From contig NZ_CP107785.1 of NCBI RefSeq assembly GCF_036345915.1, forward strand, positions 2,852,001 to 2,916,000: a stretch of DNA of 64,000 nt. Direction: 5' to 3'. Numbering within the stretch: position 1 is the stretch's first letter; every line of letters starts with the position of its first letter. Shown piece by piece: positions 50,842-60,563 of this stretch. This DNA is from Nocardia sp. NBC_00565. GTDB lineage: Bacteria > Actinomycetota > Actinomycetes > Mycobacteriales > Mycobacteriaceae. The notes under the pieces are model-generated. The model was not told the DNA's origin. It did not search any database and worked only from the letters and a program-made list of their open reading frames with translations. Both the position numbers and the translations under genes were made by a program.

Positions 50842-52674
50842 CTACGAAACGTTCACCACCGACTCGGGCAGCGGCGAGATGTAGAGCGTGCCGATCTCCT
50901 CGGCGTACTTCGCCGCGATCGGGTTGCGCTTGAGCTTCATCGTCGGGGTCAGCTCATCCCCGCCCGGCTCCCACGGCTTGCCGACCACGGTGAACCGTTT
51001 GATCTGCTCGACCCGCGACAGCTTGCGGTTGCCCGCGACGACCGCGGCCAGCACCTCGTCGAGGATCTCCTTGCGGGTGGCCAGCGCGGCCAGATCGTCG
51101 GCGGGGGCGTCGATTTCCTTGGCCCGGATGGCGGCGGTGTCGGGATCGAGCACAATCAGCGCGGAGATGAACGGCTTGGCCTCACCGATCGCGACCACCT
51201 GACCGATCAGCGAGGACGCCGCCTTGACCGCGTTCTCGATATTGGTCGGGGAGATGTTCTTGCCCGACTCGTTGATGATCAGTTCCTTCTTGCGGTCCAC
51301 GATGCGCACGTAGCCGTCGGCATCGATGGTGGCGACGTCGCCGGTGGCCAGCCAGCCGTCGGCGTCGAGCGCCTCTTTGGTCTTCTCGGGCTGCTTGCGG
51401 TAGCCCGGGGTGACGATCGGGCCGCGCACCAGCAACTCGCCGTCCTCACCCAGCCGCAACTCGATGCCCTCGACCGCCCGGCCTACCGAACCGGGTCGCG
51501 GCTTGGCCAATTCGGTGTAGGTGGCCACCCCGGTGGTCTCCGACATGCCCCACACCTCGCTGACGGTGAAGCCGAGGCCGAGGAAATATTCGAGGGTCTC
51601 GGGCGGAATCGCGGCGGCGCCGGACGCGGCGACCTTCAGGTTGTCCAAGCCGAGCGCATGACGCAGCTTCGAGAGCACGAGCGTATCGGCGATCTTGTAC
51701 TGCGCGGACAGGATCGGACCGCGGCCCTTGCCCGCCAGATCGGCGCGCGCGGCGGTGACGCCGGTGTTGATGGCCCAGTTCGCGAGCGCCTTCTTCACCG
51801 GACTCGGCTCGGTGGCCAGCTTGCCGTCGATGCCCGCCTTGATCTTCTGCCATACCCGGGGCACGCCGAAGAAGGTGGTCGGCCGGGCGTCGGGCAGTGC
51901 GGCGGCGATCTCGCGCGGATCCGGCACGCAGGTGATGAGGACGCCGGTGAGCAGGCTGATGGCGTGGCCGGAGATGCGGTCGGCGACGTGCGCGGCGGGC
52001 AGGTAGGAGATCGCGCGATCGTCGAAGCCGACGCGCAGCGGGCCTTCGACCAGCGCGATGATCTGGGCGACCACATTGCGGTGGGTGATCTCCACGCCCT
52101 TGGACGGGCCGGTGGTGCCCGAGGTGTAGATCAGCGTCGCCAGATCGTCGGGCGTGACCGCCTGCCAGGCCGCGTCGAAATCGAAGTCGGCGGCCGGATT
52201 CGCCTCGAGGTCGGCGAGACTGACGGTATCCGCGGCCGGACCGTCGACCAGCACTATGTGCTCGAACTCGACCTCCGCGCCCTTGATGACATCGAGGAAG
52301 GCGCGTTCGGTGATCACCACCTTGTTCTCGGCATTGGTGAACAGATGGGTGATCTGCTCGGGGGAGCTGGTGTTGTAGATGGAGAACGGGGTGGCGCCCA
52401 GATGCAGCGCGGCCGTATCGACCAGATTGAACTCCGGCCGGTTGGTGAGCATGATGCCGACCGTGTCACCGTGTCCGATGCCGAGTCCGGCCAGCCCCGC
52501 GGCCAGTGTCTTCACCCGTTCGCCGTACTCGCGCCAGCTGATCTCCGTGGTCCCGCCGACCGTCCGCAACGCGACCTGTTCCGGCCGCAACTTCACGGTC
52601 TCCTGGAACGCCTCGGGCACCGTATGAACCGTCTTGCCGGACTCGTGTGCGAAACCTATTTCTGTTGTCGTCAT
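50842..52674 (-). CDS. Long-chain acyl-CoA synthetase (FadD15-like)
   Basis: 610 residues from MTTTEIGFAHESG. ANL-superfamily ligase activating fatty acids via acyl-AMP: ATP loop LIYTSGTTGPSKGVE, VWGMSETTGVATYT, motif DGWLATGDVATIDADGYVRI, hinge IVDRKKELIINESGKNISP and the catalytic Lys region LTPTMKLKRNPI near the C-terminus. Membrane-associated, supplies acyl-CoA to lipid metabolism. Monocistronic by spacing. Confidence 0.94.
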   Translation of the reverse strand: MTTTEIGFAHESGKTVHTVPEAFQETVKLRPEQVALRTVGGTTEISWREYGERVKTLAAGLAGLGIGHGDTVGIMLTNRPEFNLVDTAALHLGATPFSIYNTSSPEQITHLFTNAENKVVITERAFLDVIKGAEVEFEHIVLVDGPAADTVSLADLEANPAADFDFDAAWQAVTPDDLATLIYTSGTTGPSKGVEITHRNVVAQIIALVEGPLRVGFDDRAISYLPAAHVADRISGHAISLLTGVLITCVPDPREIAAALPDARPTTFFGVPRVWQKIKAGIDGKLATEPSPVKKALANWAINTGVTAARADLAGKGRGPILSAQYKIADTLVLSKLRHALGLDNLKVAASGAAAIPPETLEYFLGLGFTVSEVWGMSETTGVATYTELAKPRPGSVGRAVEGIELRLGEDGELLVRGPIVTPGYRKQPEKTKEALDADGWLATGDVATIDADGYVRIVDRKKELIINESGKNISPTNIENAVKAASSLIGQVVAIGEAKPFISALIVLDPDTAAIRAKEIDAPADDLAALATRKEILDEVLAAVVAGNRKLSRVEQIKRFTVVGKPWEPGGDELTPTMKLKRNPIAAKYAEEIGTLYISPLPESVVNVS

Positions 52675-52854
52675 CTTCCCGTTCCCGATATCTCTTGCGT
52701 GAACCGCGCCCGGCGCGCAACCGTGCGGTCGCACGGCCCGAGACCCGCCGCTCCTGATAAATTGCAGGCGACTCTATCTCATCGTGTCACGCGATGAAGT
52801 AGCGCCGTGTGGCGCAGCTCACTCATCGTAGTCAGACCGGGGTAATCGTGTCCG

Positions 52855-53589
52855 TTACTTGGACGCGCGTCCTTCGGGGCGTGGGGCACGACGACGGGTC
52901 GGCAGGATCCAACCGAACCTCGACCAGATGCGCTGGATGCGACCGTCGCGCGCGCGCACGTGTGGGGTGTCCAACTCCCAGCAAACGTCATATTTGGGGA
53001 GCAGATGGTCGCGCTGGCGACGTTTTGCGTCGAGATAGGCGGCAGCCCGTTTGCTCAGCGGTCGGGTGTGCAACGGCACGCGGGTGACTTTCAGGCCGGT
53101 CGAGCGCAGTTCGCTGACTTTGGCCGGATTGTTCGTGAGCAGCCGAACGCTCGTCAGCCCGAGGGCCTGCAGGCTTTTCGCCGCATGCAGGTAGGTGCGA
53201 GCGTCCGCGGGAAACCCGAGACTCTCGTAACTGCTGAACGTATCGATACCGCGGAGTTCACTCTCGTGATAGCCCAGCGCCTTGCTGATCAGACCGAGGC
53301 CACGTCCCTCCTGCTCCAGGTAGACGAGCACGCCACTGCGCTCGGCCCAGATCAGATCCAGCGCCTTGTCGAGTTCGGGTCGGCAGTCGCAGTCCTGCGA
53401 GTCGAGCGCTTCGCCGTACAGACACCTCGAGTGGACCCGAACCAGACAGCCATCGGCGATCGCACCGAAGACGAGCACATGTCCGCACTCCCCGCCGCCG
53501 ACCACCTCCATGACACGAACCTGCAGTTCCTGCCCCTTGCGGGTGAGCCGATGAACGGTGTCATCGAGGGTGGTCGCGTTGTTCGCCAT
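52855..53589 (-). CDS. Standalone GTP cyclohydrolase II paralogue 1
   Basis: 244 residues from MANNATTLDDTVHRLT; the frame is open further upstream but without similarity. Zinc ligands Cys56, Cys67 and Cys69 (HSRCLYGEALDSQDCDC) are at the positions seen in E. coli RibA; EQEGRGLGLISKALGYHE, VRLLTNNPAKVSEL and LHTRPLSKRAAAYLDAKR complete the family. It converts GTP to formate, pyrophosphate and a diaminopyrimidine. No DHBP synthase domain and no other rib gene is near, so a dedicated pathway is likelier than housekeeping riboflavin. Long basic C-terminal tail. Confidence 0.9.
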   Translation of the reverse strand: MANNATTLDDTVHRLTRKGQELQVRVMEVVGGGECGHVLVFGAIADGCLVRVHSRCLYGEALDSQDCDCRPELDKALDLIWAERSGVLVYLEQEGRGLGLISKALGYHESELRGIDTFSSYESLGFPADARTYLHAAKSLQALGLTSVRLLTNNPAKVSELRSTGLKVTRVPLHTRPLSKRAAAYLDAKRRQRDHLLPKYDVCWELDTPHVRARDGRIQRIWSRFGWILPTRRRAPRPEGRASK

Positions 53590-54094
53590 TGTGACCTCCG
53601 ATTTTTGCAACCCGGACACCTGGCCTGATGCTCCTGCTCGACCACGGCGCCGCAGGCGCGACTGGTGCCATGCCAGCTGGGTTGCACGAGGTCGATCGAG
53701 CCGACATCGGCGCGCTGCGGCCACCGATGCCCCAACCGTCCGGTGCCCGAGATAGCTTGGCCACAGACGGAATCGCTAGCCGACCGCAGCGGTGATTCGA
53801 TATCGGTCATTCCGAGTAGGTGCAGCAGAAGATCATCGGCCGGCTGAGCTGAATAGTAGTGCGCCGCACGCAAATCAGACTGTGTGGCCTGAATCACAGC
53901 TGCGAAGGATTTGCGAATGTGCCGGTATGCCTAGCCGAATGGGCTGTCGTGGCAATACGGAAACCCCAGCGCCGCGAGGTTGCCAAGCGTGGCGTCTGCC
54001 ATGTTGCGGTGGGATTGCCCAGGAGTCGAGAAATGCAGTGGCACCGGATGATCGGCGCCGGTGCGAGAGCAAACGGGTACCACCGCCGCACCGC
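53590..54094. other. 505-bp gap between the two cyclohydrolase genes
   Basis: A minus-strand frame from 53897 (start MIQATQSDLRAAHYYS) stays open into the first cyclohydrolase gene and may encode a small protein from MTDIESPLRSASDSV, but no family or good ribosome site supports it. Otherwise nothing is recognised. Confidence 0.35.
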
Positions 54095-55114
54095 CTACCC
54101 GTCCCGCCGATCCACCCCCGCGTGGGCCAAGGCTCGATCCTCGGGTTGCGGTGCGCTCGCCTCGACACGCACCCGTCGGCGCGGTTGCTCGACAGTGGCC
54201 AGCACGGTCGTGGTGGTCCGTGGTCGGTCGGGCCGCCAGCGGCGGCTCGCGGGTTCGACCGACGCATCGGACCGACGCCGCATCGCGCGGTTTTCGCGCA
54301 GTTGTCGCACATGTCGCGCGGCGGATCGATCGTATTGGCATGCGCAGAGCCAGAATACGAGCAATCCGCTCGCTATCGAGAACGCTGCGGCGCTCACCTG
54401 GCCGAGGGCGAGCAGAGGCAGGGCCGTTGCCGGGATTCCGAGCAGTCCGATCCGGTTCGGGCCATCGCGTTTCCGCTCGGGCGCCGGGTGGTCGGTCGCG
54501 AGCCACACCGGGTGATCTGCCGGGAGATCATGTCCACGACGCTGCCGTTTGGCCCGCAGGTACTCGCGCGCGCGCTCGCTGCGGGGCATGGTGTGCAGGG
54601 GCCACACGGACACATCGAGCCCGACTCGCTCGAGGGCGTCCACTTTATCGGGGTTGTTGGTGAGCAGTCGCACCCGCGACAGGCCGACGGCCACCAGAAA
54701 TTCGGCTGCTCGTGTGTAGGATCGCGAATCCGGCCGGAGCTGCAACCGCCGATAGCTTTCGAAGGTGTCGATATTGTTGCGTTCGCTGGTCCGGAGCCCG
54801 CGCGCCTTGTTGATCAATCCGGCACCGCGCCCCTCCTGCTCCAAGTAGATCAGAACTCCCGCCCCCGCCTGCTGGATCATGTCCATCGCCAGATCCAGTT
54901 CGGGTCCGCAGTCGCAATCGTCGGATCGCAATGCGTCGCCGTAGAGACACCGGGAATGGATCCGGACCAGACAACCGTCGGCGATATCACCGAAGAGCAG
55001 TGCGTGCCCGCCATCGTCGTCGTCCGCGATTCGCAGCACCCGAACCTCTAGTTCGCGCCCCTTGCGCGTCAACCGGTGCCCGGTCTCGTCGAGGTTCGAC
55101 GGCGCAGTGGTCAT
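54095..55114 (-). CDS. Standalone GTP cyclohydrolase II paralogue 2 with membrane-like tail
   Basis: 339 residues from MTTAPSNLDETGHRLT. Zinc Cys56, 67 and 69 (HSRCLYGDALRSDDCDC), EQEGRGAGLINKARGLRT and VRLLTNNPDKVDALE match paralogue 1. Unlike it, residues about 213-255 are hydrophobic (LGIPATALPLLALGQ, AFSIASGLLVFWLCACQY), suggesting membrane anchoring, followed by a long Arg-rich tail. This C-terminal extension is unusual for the family. The pair probably arose by local duplication. Confidence 0.85.
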   Translation of the reverse strand: MTTAPSNLDETGHRLTRKGRELEVRVLRIADDDDGGHALLFGDIADGCLVRIHSRCLYGDALRSDDCDCGPELDLAMDMIQQAGAGVLIYLEQEGRGAGLINKARGLRTSERNNIDTFESYRRLQLRPDSRSYTRAAEFLVAVGLSRVRLLTNNPDKVDALERVGLDVSVWPLHTMPRSERAREYLRAKRQRRGHDLPADHPVWLATDHPAPERKRDGPNRIGLLGIPATALPLLALGQVSAAAFSIASGLLVFWLCACQYDRSAARHVRQLRENRAMRRRSDASVEPASRRWRPDRPRTTTTVLATVEQPRRRVRVEASAPQPEDRALAHAGVDRRDG

Positions 55115-55301
55115 GCTCCTCCGATGCATAGCCAGACGATCGAAATCCTTGCGGATGGTGCGACACGGCAACGCGTGAGAGCAAGAACTGAGCTGAGCAC
55201 CGTCGCGTCGGTTCTCCCGACGCGATGGAACGAGACATTATAGCACTCGAGCCAACATGGCGACTCCGGCAACGAGATTCGCGCGACACCGGGACGATCG
55301 C

Positions 55302-56852
55302 TCAAGGACTGCCCGTCGCGGTCCCATTGGGCGGCAACTGCATGATGCGGTCGACCTCGCTCGCGCGCGGCATCGCGGCGGCGACGTCGCGAAACGACTG
55401 TGTCGTGCTCGCCGCGGCTGTCGCCCATTCGAAATCGTCCTGATCGGCTTGGCGGTGGTTGGTCACCACGCGATATGCCAGCGCCGCCGCGAAGGCGGCT
55501 CTGGCACCCGCCGAGTCCTCGAGCATGGCCGCCGGTGGTCGAGGAATGTCGAGATTCACGGTCGCCGAGCGGACGCGGCATTCGAAACCCTCTACCGCGC
55601 AGACATTGTGCACGCCGAGCGCGCGCAGCCGCGGCGCGATAACCCCATCGAAATCCGGTTCGACAGCCCGGTCGTCGGGGCCGGAGCTGCGGTAGATGTC
55701 GGGCACCAACTCACCCAACTCGCGCCGGGTGCCGATCAGGTAGTCGGTGATGCGCAAGTATTCATAGATGTATTGCGGCGTGTTGACCTTCGGAGTGGGC
55801 TGGACCAGTAGTTTCGGCCGGTCGGGCGCGGCGCGGATCATCGCCATCACCCGCTCGATCACCATGGGTGGCGGCTCGAAGGTCAGCAGCACCGCGTCCG
55901 AGACGGTAATCGCTGTCTGTACCTCCGGCCGACGCAGATCCTCCTGATTGAGCTTGACCTCGTCGTCTTCCTCGCGACCGATGGTGCATGCCATCCCGCT
56001 GGCGGTAATGATGACGGCGGCGACCGGAGTCGTGGTGTAGGGAACCACCTTCACCAGTTCAGTGCCGACATTCTCCCGACGCAGGAATTGGATGATGCGC
56101 CGTCCCGCGGCATCGTCGCCGACCGCGGTGATGAAGCGAACCTCGAGGCCGAGGCGGGCCGCGGCGATCGCACGATTGAGTCCCTTGCCGCCCAGGCTCT
56201 CCTCGAATCGCCCACGTGCGGAGACGCCGGGCCCCGGCATGTGGTCCACCCGGTAGGTGTGATCGATGACGGCATCGCCGATGACCGTGATCACACCGGG
56301 ACGCTGCTGCGAATTCGGTAGTAGTACAAGAGGTTTCGATGTCGGCATGCCACCGTGGATAACGCCGGAAGGCAGGGCGGAGCCCGCAGCCAGATTCTCC
56401 GCCAAGGCGGTGAACGCGCGACGCTCGGGGGCCGCGCGCAGCGATCGCACGGTCGGCGCGGGCGGGATGCGGTCGGTCCACAGCGCCTCGTGCAGTGAAT
56501 GCCAGTGCTCGGTCAGATACTCGCGCCGTTCACCGAGGTCGGATGCGTAGAAGCGGTCGAGATCCATACCCGTGGGCGGCTTTTCGCGCAGCAGGCCCAA
56601 CGACAGCGCGGCGTCGACGATGAGCCGATCGGTCGGATCCAGCTGCCGTGCCATATCGCGCACCACGGGCAGCACCGCCTCCTCCGGCGATACCCTGGAA
56701 CGGTGGGCGTATTGCTGCACGATGAGCAGGTCCAGTAGGGGGGAGACGTCGATCTCGGTGGTCCGCAATCGATCCGAGCTCAGACCCGAGCGCTTGCACA
56801 GCCGCATGAGAATGCCCCGGATGGCGACCGTGCGCTCGTCTTGCCGCACCAT
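55302..56852 (-). CDS. PfkB-fold protein with N-terminal extension, catalytic Asp missing
   Basis: 516 residues. Residues 1-165 are a helical extension of unknown type (TEIDVSPLLDLLIVQQYAHR, DRLIVDAALSLGLL). Residues 185-500 are a ribokinase/PfkB fold: VITVIGDAVIDHTYRVDHMP, GGKGLNRAIAAARLG at 221-235, LGEL and the C-terminal helix. The family's GAGD anion-hole/catalytic motif is GARA (449-452), so the base Asp is absent. Substrate binding may persist, but phosphotransfer is doubtful. Paralogue at 58338-59336 has the same loss. Confidence 0.82.
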   Translation of the reverse strand: MVRQDERTVAIRGILMRLCKRSGLSSDRLRTTEIDVSPLLDLLIVQQYAHRSRVSPEEAVLPVVRDMARQLDPTDRLIVDAALSLGLLREKPPTGMDLDRFYASDLGERREYLTEHWHSLHEALWTDRIPPAPTVRSLRAAPERRAFTALAENLAAGSALPSGVIHGGMPTSKPLVLLPNSQQRPGVITVIGDAVIDHTYRVDHMPGPGVSARGRFEESLGGKGLNRAIAAARLGLEVRFITAVGDDAAGRRIIQFLRRENVGTELVKVVPYTTTPVAAVIITASGMACTIGREEDDEVKLNQEDLRRPEVQTAITVSDAVLLTFEPPPMVIERVMAMIRAAPDRPKLLVQPTPKVNTPQYIYEYLRITDYLIGTRRELGELVPDIYRSSGPDDRAVEPDFDGVIAPRLRALGVHNVCAVEGFECRVRSATVNLDIPRPPAAMLEDSAGARAAFAAALAYRVVTNHRQADQDDFEWATAAASTTQSFRDVAAAMPRASEVDRIMQLPPNGTATGSP

Positions 56853-57046
56853 GGCGAAATCATCCTCCGCGTGGTTGTTGCCGATTCGTTGTGCCGATGT
56901 CGCGATTGCCCGGGTCGGCGGGTTTAGCGCCAGCGAGAACCGGCAATTACCAACCTACATCGGCAATTGACCTCAATGAAGGGCAAATGCCACACTAGGT
57001 TTGGCGATTGGATCGCCCCACCAGATGACTCGGGAGGGCCCTGGTG

Positions 57047-57145
57047 ATGAGAGTGATTCTCCTGATACGGCAAGTCCGGCGGCGTAAACAGCGTCGGCCC
57101 GCAGCGCCCGACACCGAATTGGAGCCGAACGGCGTCACGGTCTAG
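57047..57145 (+). CDS. Possible 32-residue basic peptide
   Basis: A short open frame reads MRVILLIRQVRRRKQRRPAA and ends TELEPNGVTV-stop. GGAGGG lies about 8 bases before the start. A hydrophobic N-terminus is followed by a cluster of Arg/Lys. It precedes the three tandem small genes on the same strand. No homologue is recognised; it may be a leader peptide or chance. Confidence 0.35.
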   Translation: MRVILLIRQVRRRKQRRPAAPDTELEPNGVTV

Positions 57146-57329
57146 GCAAGCGTCCACGCGTTCGCCTGGATGGTCCGCACCGAAAACAGCCACATTTCGT
57201 CGCCCGCTCCGCAGCACCGAGAGCAGCAAGACCACGGCCGACCGAGCACACCGGTTCGGCTCGGTTCAGTGCACCCAAAACCCGGTCAGCGGTCGTTCGA
57301 CGACACTCCTGCGCCCCGTGGAGACTGCC

Positions 57330-57611
57330 GTGATCTACGCAAGCAGCCGGTCGATGACCAGCAACCTCACCCCCGACGAGTGGGCGTGGCAGGTGGCGGG
57401 CCGTGACGAACCGGCATGGCAACTGAGCTGGCTGCCCACTCAGCTCACCCGCGAACAGGCTTGGGCCGGAATGGAATTGCAGGAAATCCTGAGCCATCCG
57501 GACTCGGCATCGGACCACGACGCACAGACGCGGGCCGATCAACTCGGAATCACCGTGCGGCAGGCCCTGCAGCTGTTGCACCAACGGATGCTCGACAGGA
57601 GGCATTCGTGA
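57330..57611 (+). CDS. Small WLP-motif protein, tandem copy 1
   Basis: 93 residues from GTG at 57330 with GGAG upstream (an earlier GTG at 57318 is possible). Core WQLSWLPTQLTREQAWAGME, then LQEILSHP and a helix ending LLHQRMLDRR. Shares the pattern W-x-LSWLP-x3-LT-x2-QA-x-AGM-x-L-x-EI with the next two genes. Small actinomycete proteins with this motif are common and uncharacterised. Confidence 0.72.
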   Translation: MIYASSRSMTSNLTPDEWAWQVAGRDEPAWQLSWLPTQLTREQAWAGMELQEILSHPDSASDHDAQTRADQLGITVRQALQLLHQRMLDRRHS

Positions 57612-57892
57612 CCATTCACGTAAACCGCTGGTCGATGACCAGCGACAGCACGGCCGAATCCGCCGATCGGTTGGCGGGCACGTGGGCCAAGTCGTGGCGG
57701 CTGAGCTGGCTGCCCGACCGGCTGCTCACCCACGAACAGGCATTGGCGGGGATGGATCTCGCAGAGATCTTCAGCACCCAGGATTTCCGGCACGACCCGA
57801 CGGTCCGAGCACGGGCCTTGATCTGCGCCGGGCAACTCGGAATACCCCTCGAGCTCATCGGGCTCGAACTGCTACACCGGAGGCACCCATGA
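57608..57892 (+). CDS. Small WLP-motif protein, tandem copy 2
   Basis: 94 residues; the GTG overlaps the previous stop (GTGA). Core SWRLSWLPDRLLTHEQALAG followed by MDLAEIFSTQDF; ends LGLELLHRRHP-like. Coupled to both neighbours, so the three products are likely made in fixed ratio. Confidence 0.75.
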   Translation: MTIHVNRWSMTSDSTAESADRLAGTWAKSWRLSWLPDRLLTHEQALAGMDLAEIFSTQDFRHDPTVRARALICAGQLGIPLELIGLELLHRRHP

Positions 57893-58305
57893 CCGTCAAG
57901 GCCACCGAATGGACCATGATCAGCGACATATCTCCCGAATCGGCCTACCGCGCGGGCGGACCCGGTGCCGCGGTGTGGCGGCTGAGCTGGCTACCCGACC
58001 GGCGATTGACCAGAGCGCAGGCCATAGCGGGGATGGAACTCGACGAGATCCTCAGCGACCCGGACATCGTGCACGACCGTCGTGCGCACGCCGAGGCCGG
58101 TGACCGAGCCGATACGTTGGGCATCATCTGGGAGCATGCCGTGATTCTGCTGTCCAAGCGGATCATGGCCCGGCTCGGGGAACAACACGACGGGCCCGGG
58201 CAGGGCAGCGATACCGCACCCGGCGGTGCGATCTCGTCCGGGCCGAGCTGCCGGTCGCATCGAATGTCGGTGCACACCAACAGGCCGCCGCACGTCTACG
58301 GATAG
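57889..58305 (+). CDS. Small WLP-motif protein, tandem copy 3
   Basis: 138 residues; ATG overlaps the previous stop (ATGA). Core VWRLSWLPDRRLTRAQAIAG then MELDEILSDPDI. Compared with copies 1 and 2 it has an extra 40-residue polar tail (GPGQGSDTAPGG...). Convergent with the PfkB-like gene at 58338. Confidence 0.75.
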   Translation: MTVKATEWTMISDISPESAYRAGGPGAAVWRLSWLPDRRLTRAQAIAGMELDEILSDPDIVHDRRAHAEAGDRADTLGIIWEHAVILLSKRIMARLGEQHDGPGQGSDTAPGGAISSGPSCRSHRMSVHTNRPPHVYG

Positions 58306-58337
58306 CGGTAGTGCACGCGATGCCGCGCAGCGCGGTG

Positions 58338-59336
58338 TCACCAGTCCTCCGAGACCATCCGGGCGATGTCGTCGACATCGGTGACGCGCGGCATGGCACC
58401 GGGAACATCGCCGAACGATTGGGTCGCGACCATCGCCGCGCACGCCCATGTGTAGTCCTCCGCCCGCGCGGCGCGCCGTGAGGGCAGCAGGCGCGACACC
58501 AGTGCGGCCGCGAAGGCCGCGTGCGCGCCCGGCGAACCCGCGAGAACAACAGGGAACGGCGGGGTTTCGACGTTCACCAGATCCGACCACACTCGACAGC
58601 GAAAATTCTCGACCGCGCACACCGCTCGCACGCCGCGTGCCCGCAGGTGCTGGGCGATGTCCGCGGTCGGGTTCGCACTGTCGGGCAGCATGCCGTGCAG
58701 ATCCACTGTCGAGCCCGTGAGGTAGTCGACGGCGTCGAGGTACGGGTAGAGGTACTGCGGCCGGACGAGCGTGGGCGAGGGATGCACGATCATCAGCGGG
58801 CGGTCGCGCTGGTGGCGCACGGTGGTCAACACCTGTTCGATCACCGCGACGGGTGGCTCGAAGGTGAGCAGTAACGCATCCGAGGAAGTGATCGCGGCGT
58901 GCACGATCGGTCGACGCACGTCGTGGGCGGTGAGCCGGATACGGTCGTTCTGACACCCGATGATGGCGGGTACGCCGGTACTGGTGATCACCACTGCGGT
59001 CGCCTCGGTCTGTGCACCTGGAATCACCTTCACCAGGTCCACATCGATGTTCTCGGCCCGCAGATAGTCCAGGATCATCCGGCCGCCGTCGTCATCGCCG
59101 ACCGCCGAGATCAGTCTGACGGTGAGTCCGAGCCGGGCGGCCGCGACGGCTCGATTGAGTCCTTTTCCGCCCGCGTGTGCCTCGAAATTTCCCGGCACCG
59201 CTTCACCGGGTGCGGGAATGTGATCCACGCGGTAGATGTGGTCGACCACAGCGGCCCCGATGACGGTGACCACGCCTGCGTCGGGTCGCCGATCCGAGCC
59301 AGCGGCGGCGTCGTCCGGCGACAACGAGTCGGCCAT
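58338..59336 (-). CDS. PfkB-fold protein 2, catalytic Asp missing
   Basis: 332 residues from MADSLSPDD with GGAGGGGG upstream. Ribokinase-like fold: VVTVIGAAVVDHIYRVDHIP, GGKGLNRAVAAARLG, LLTFEPPVAVIEQVL, QYLYPYLDAVDYLTGS. The GAGD motif is GAHA (270-273), so the catalytic Asp is lost as in the paralogue at 55302. It lacks the N-terminal extension. The two proteins share the ending pattern TQSF-x-DV-x-AMPR. Possibly a sugar- or nucleoside-binding regulator rather than a kinase. Confidence 0.85.
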   Translation of the reverse strand: MADSLSPDDAAAGSDRRPDAGVVTVIGAAVVDHIYRVDHIPAPGEAVPGNFEAHAGGKGLNRAVAAARLGLTVRLISAVGDDDGGRMILDYLRAENIDVDLVKVIPGAQTEATAVVITSTGVPAIIGCQNDRIRLTAHDVRRPIVHAAITSSDALLLTFEPPVAVIEQVLTTVRHQRDRPLMIVHPSPTLVRPQYLYPYLDAVDYLTGSTVDLHGMLPDSANPTADIAQHLRARGVRAVCAVENFRCRVWSDLVNVETPPFPVVLAGSPGAHAAFAAALVSRLLPSRRAARAEDYTWACAAMVATQSFGDVPGAMPRVTDVDDIARMVSEDW

Positions 59337-59482
59337 CCGCCGTCCCCCTCCGCGTACCGCAGCGATTTGTCCTGCCGCACACCAGAATAGGCCGTCGGGA
59401 CCGGCGAAGCATCCGCTCGACCGCTTTCGCATCGCGAAATGGCATGGCGCGCAACGACGCATCGCGTGCCACGCGGGTGGAA

Positions 59483-60559
59483 TCAGGTGTGCGCGACGTG
59501 CTCGGCCCCGACCGCCTCGGCGATCGAGTGATATCCGCCCGCGCGCAAGCGCTGCGCCAGGCCGCGGTGGATCTCGCGCATCCAGAACGGGCCGCCGTAG
59601 ATGAAGCCCGTGTAGCCCTGCAGCAGGGTGGCGCCGGCGAGGATCCGCTCCCAGGCCTGGTCGGCGGTTTCGATGCCGCCGACGGAGATCAGTACGAGGC
59701 GGTCGCCGACGCGGCGGTAGAGGCGGCGCAGGACCTCCAGGGAGCGGTCGGCGACCGGCGGGCCGGACAGGCCGCCCGCGCCCATGGCGGAAACCTCGGC
59801 GGGGTCGGTGCGCAGGCCGTCGCGGCGGATGGTGGTGTTGGTGGCGACGATGCCCGCGAGGCCGAGTTCGACGGCGAGATCGGCAACCGCGTCGACGTCG
59901 TCGTCGGACAGGTCGGGGGCGATCTTGACCAGCACCGGGACCTCGACGCTGTCGAGTACGGCCTGCAGGACCGGGCGCAGGGATTCGACGGCCTGCAGAT
60001 CGCGCAGGCCGGGGGTGTTGGGAGAGCTGACGTTGACGACGACGAAGTCGGCAAGGGGGCCGAGCAGTGCGGCACTGACGGCGTAATCGGCTGCGGCGCC
60101 GACGGGTTCGACGATCTTCGTCTTGCCGATATTCGCACCGATCGGCACCCCGCCACGGCGCGCGCGCAGGTGTTCGGCCGCGGCGGCGGCGCCGTGATTG
60201 TTGAAGCCCATCCGGTTGATCAGCCCGTGGTCGGCGGGCAACCGGAACAGCCGTGGTGCGGGATTGCCGGGCTGCGACTGTGCGGTGACGGTCCCGATCT
60301 CGGCGAAACCGAATCCGAGCGGGGCCCAGGCATCGACACCGTCGGCATTCTTGTCGAATCCGGCGGCCAGGCCGAGCGGCGCGGGAAAGTCGATGCCGAA
60401 GGCGTGGTTGCGCAGGATGGGGTCGTCGGTGGTGAGGACCTTCGTCATTACCCAGCGCGACGGTGCGAACCGGGCCGCCAGCCGCATGGCCGTGAAGGCC
60501 AGGTGATGGATGCGCTCCGGCGGCAGCAGGAACATCAGGCGCAGCAGCAGTGAATACAT
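59483..60559 (-). CDS. pyrD: Dihydroorotate dehydrogenase (quinone), class 2
   Basis: 358 residues from [20 protein letters not shown]-terminal membrane-associating helices, then the FMN barrel: [49 protein letters not shown], catalytic Ser region [29 protein letters not shown], and phosphate loop [20 protein letters not shown]. Oxidises dihydroorotate to orotate with quinone, at the membrane. Housekeeping pyrimidine synthesis. Confidence 0.95.
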   Translation of the reverse strand: MYSLLLRLMFLLPPERIHHLAFTAMRLAARFAPSRWVMTKVLTTDDPILRNHAFGIDFPAPLGLAAGFDKNADGVDAWAPLGFGFAEIGTVTAQSQPGNPAPRLFRLPADHGLINRMGFNNHGAAAAAEHLRARRGGVPIGANIGKTKIVEPVGAAADYAVSAALLGPLADFVVVNVSSPNTPGLRDLQAVESLRPVLQAVLDSVEVPVLVKIAPDLSDDDVDAVADLAVELGLAGIVATNTTIRRDGLRTDPAEVSAMGAGGLSGPPVADRSLEVLRRLYRRVGDRLVLISVGGIETADQAWERILAGATLLQGYTGFIYGGPFWMREIHRGLAQRLRAGGYHSIAEAVGAEHVAHT

Positions 60560-60563
60560 GGCC

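Noticed and set aside
52855..55114. Riboflavin biosynthesis operon
   Set aside because: No ribD, ribE, ribH or DHBP synthase domain is present; only two cyclohydrolase paralogues.
55302..59336. Active ribokinases
   Set aside because: Both proteins lack the GAGD catalytic Asp, so kinase activity cannot be supported from sequence despite the fold.
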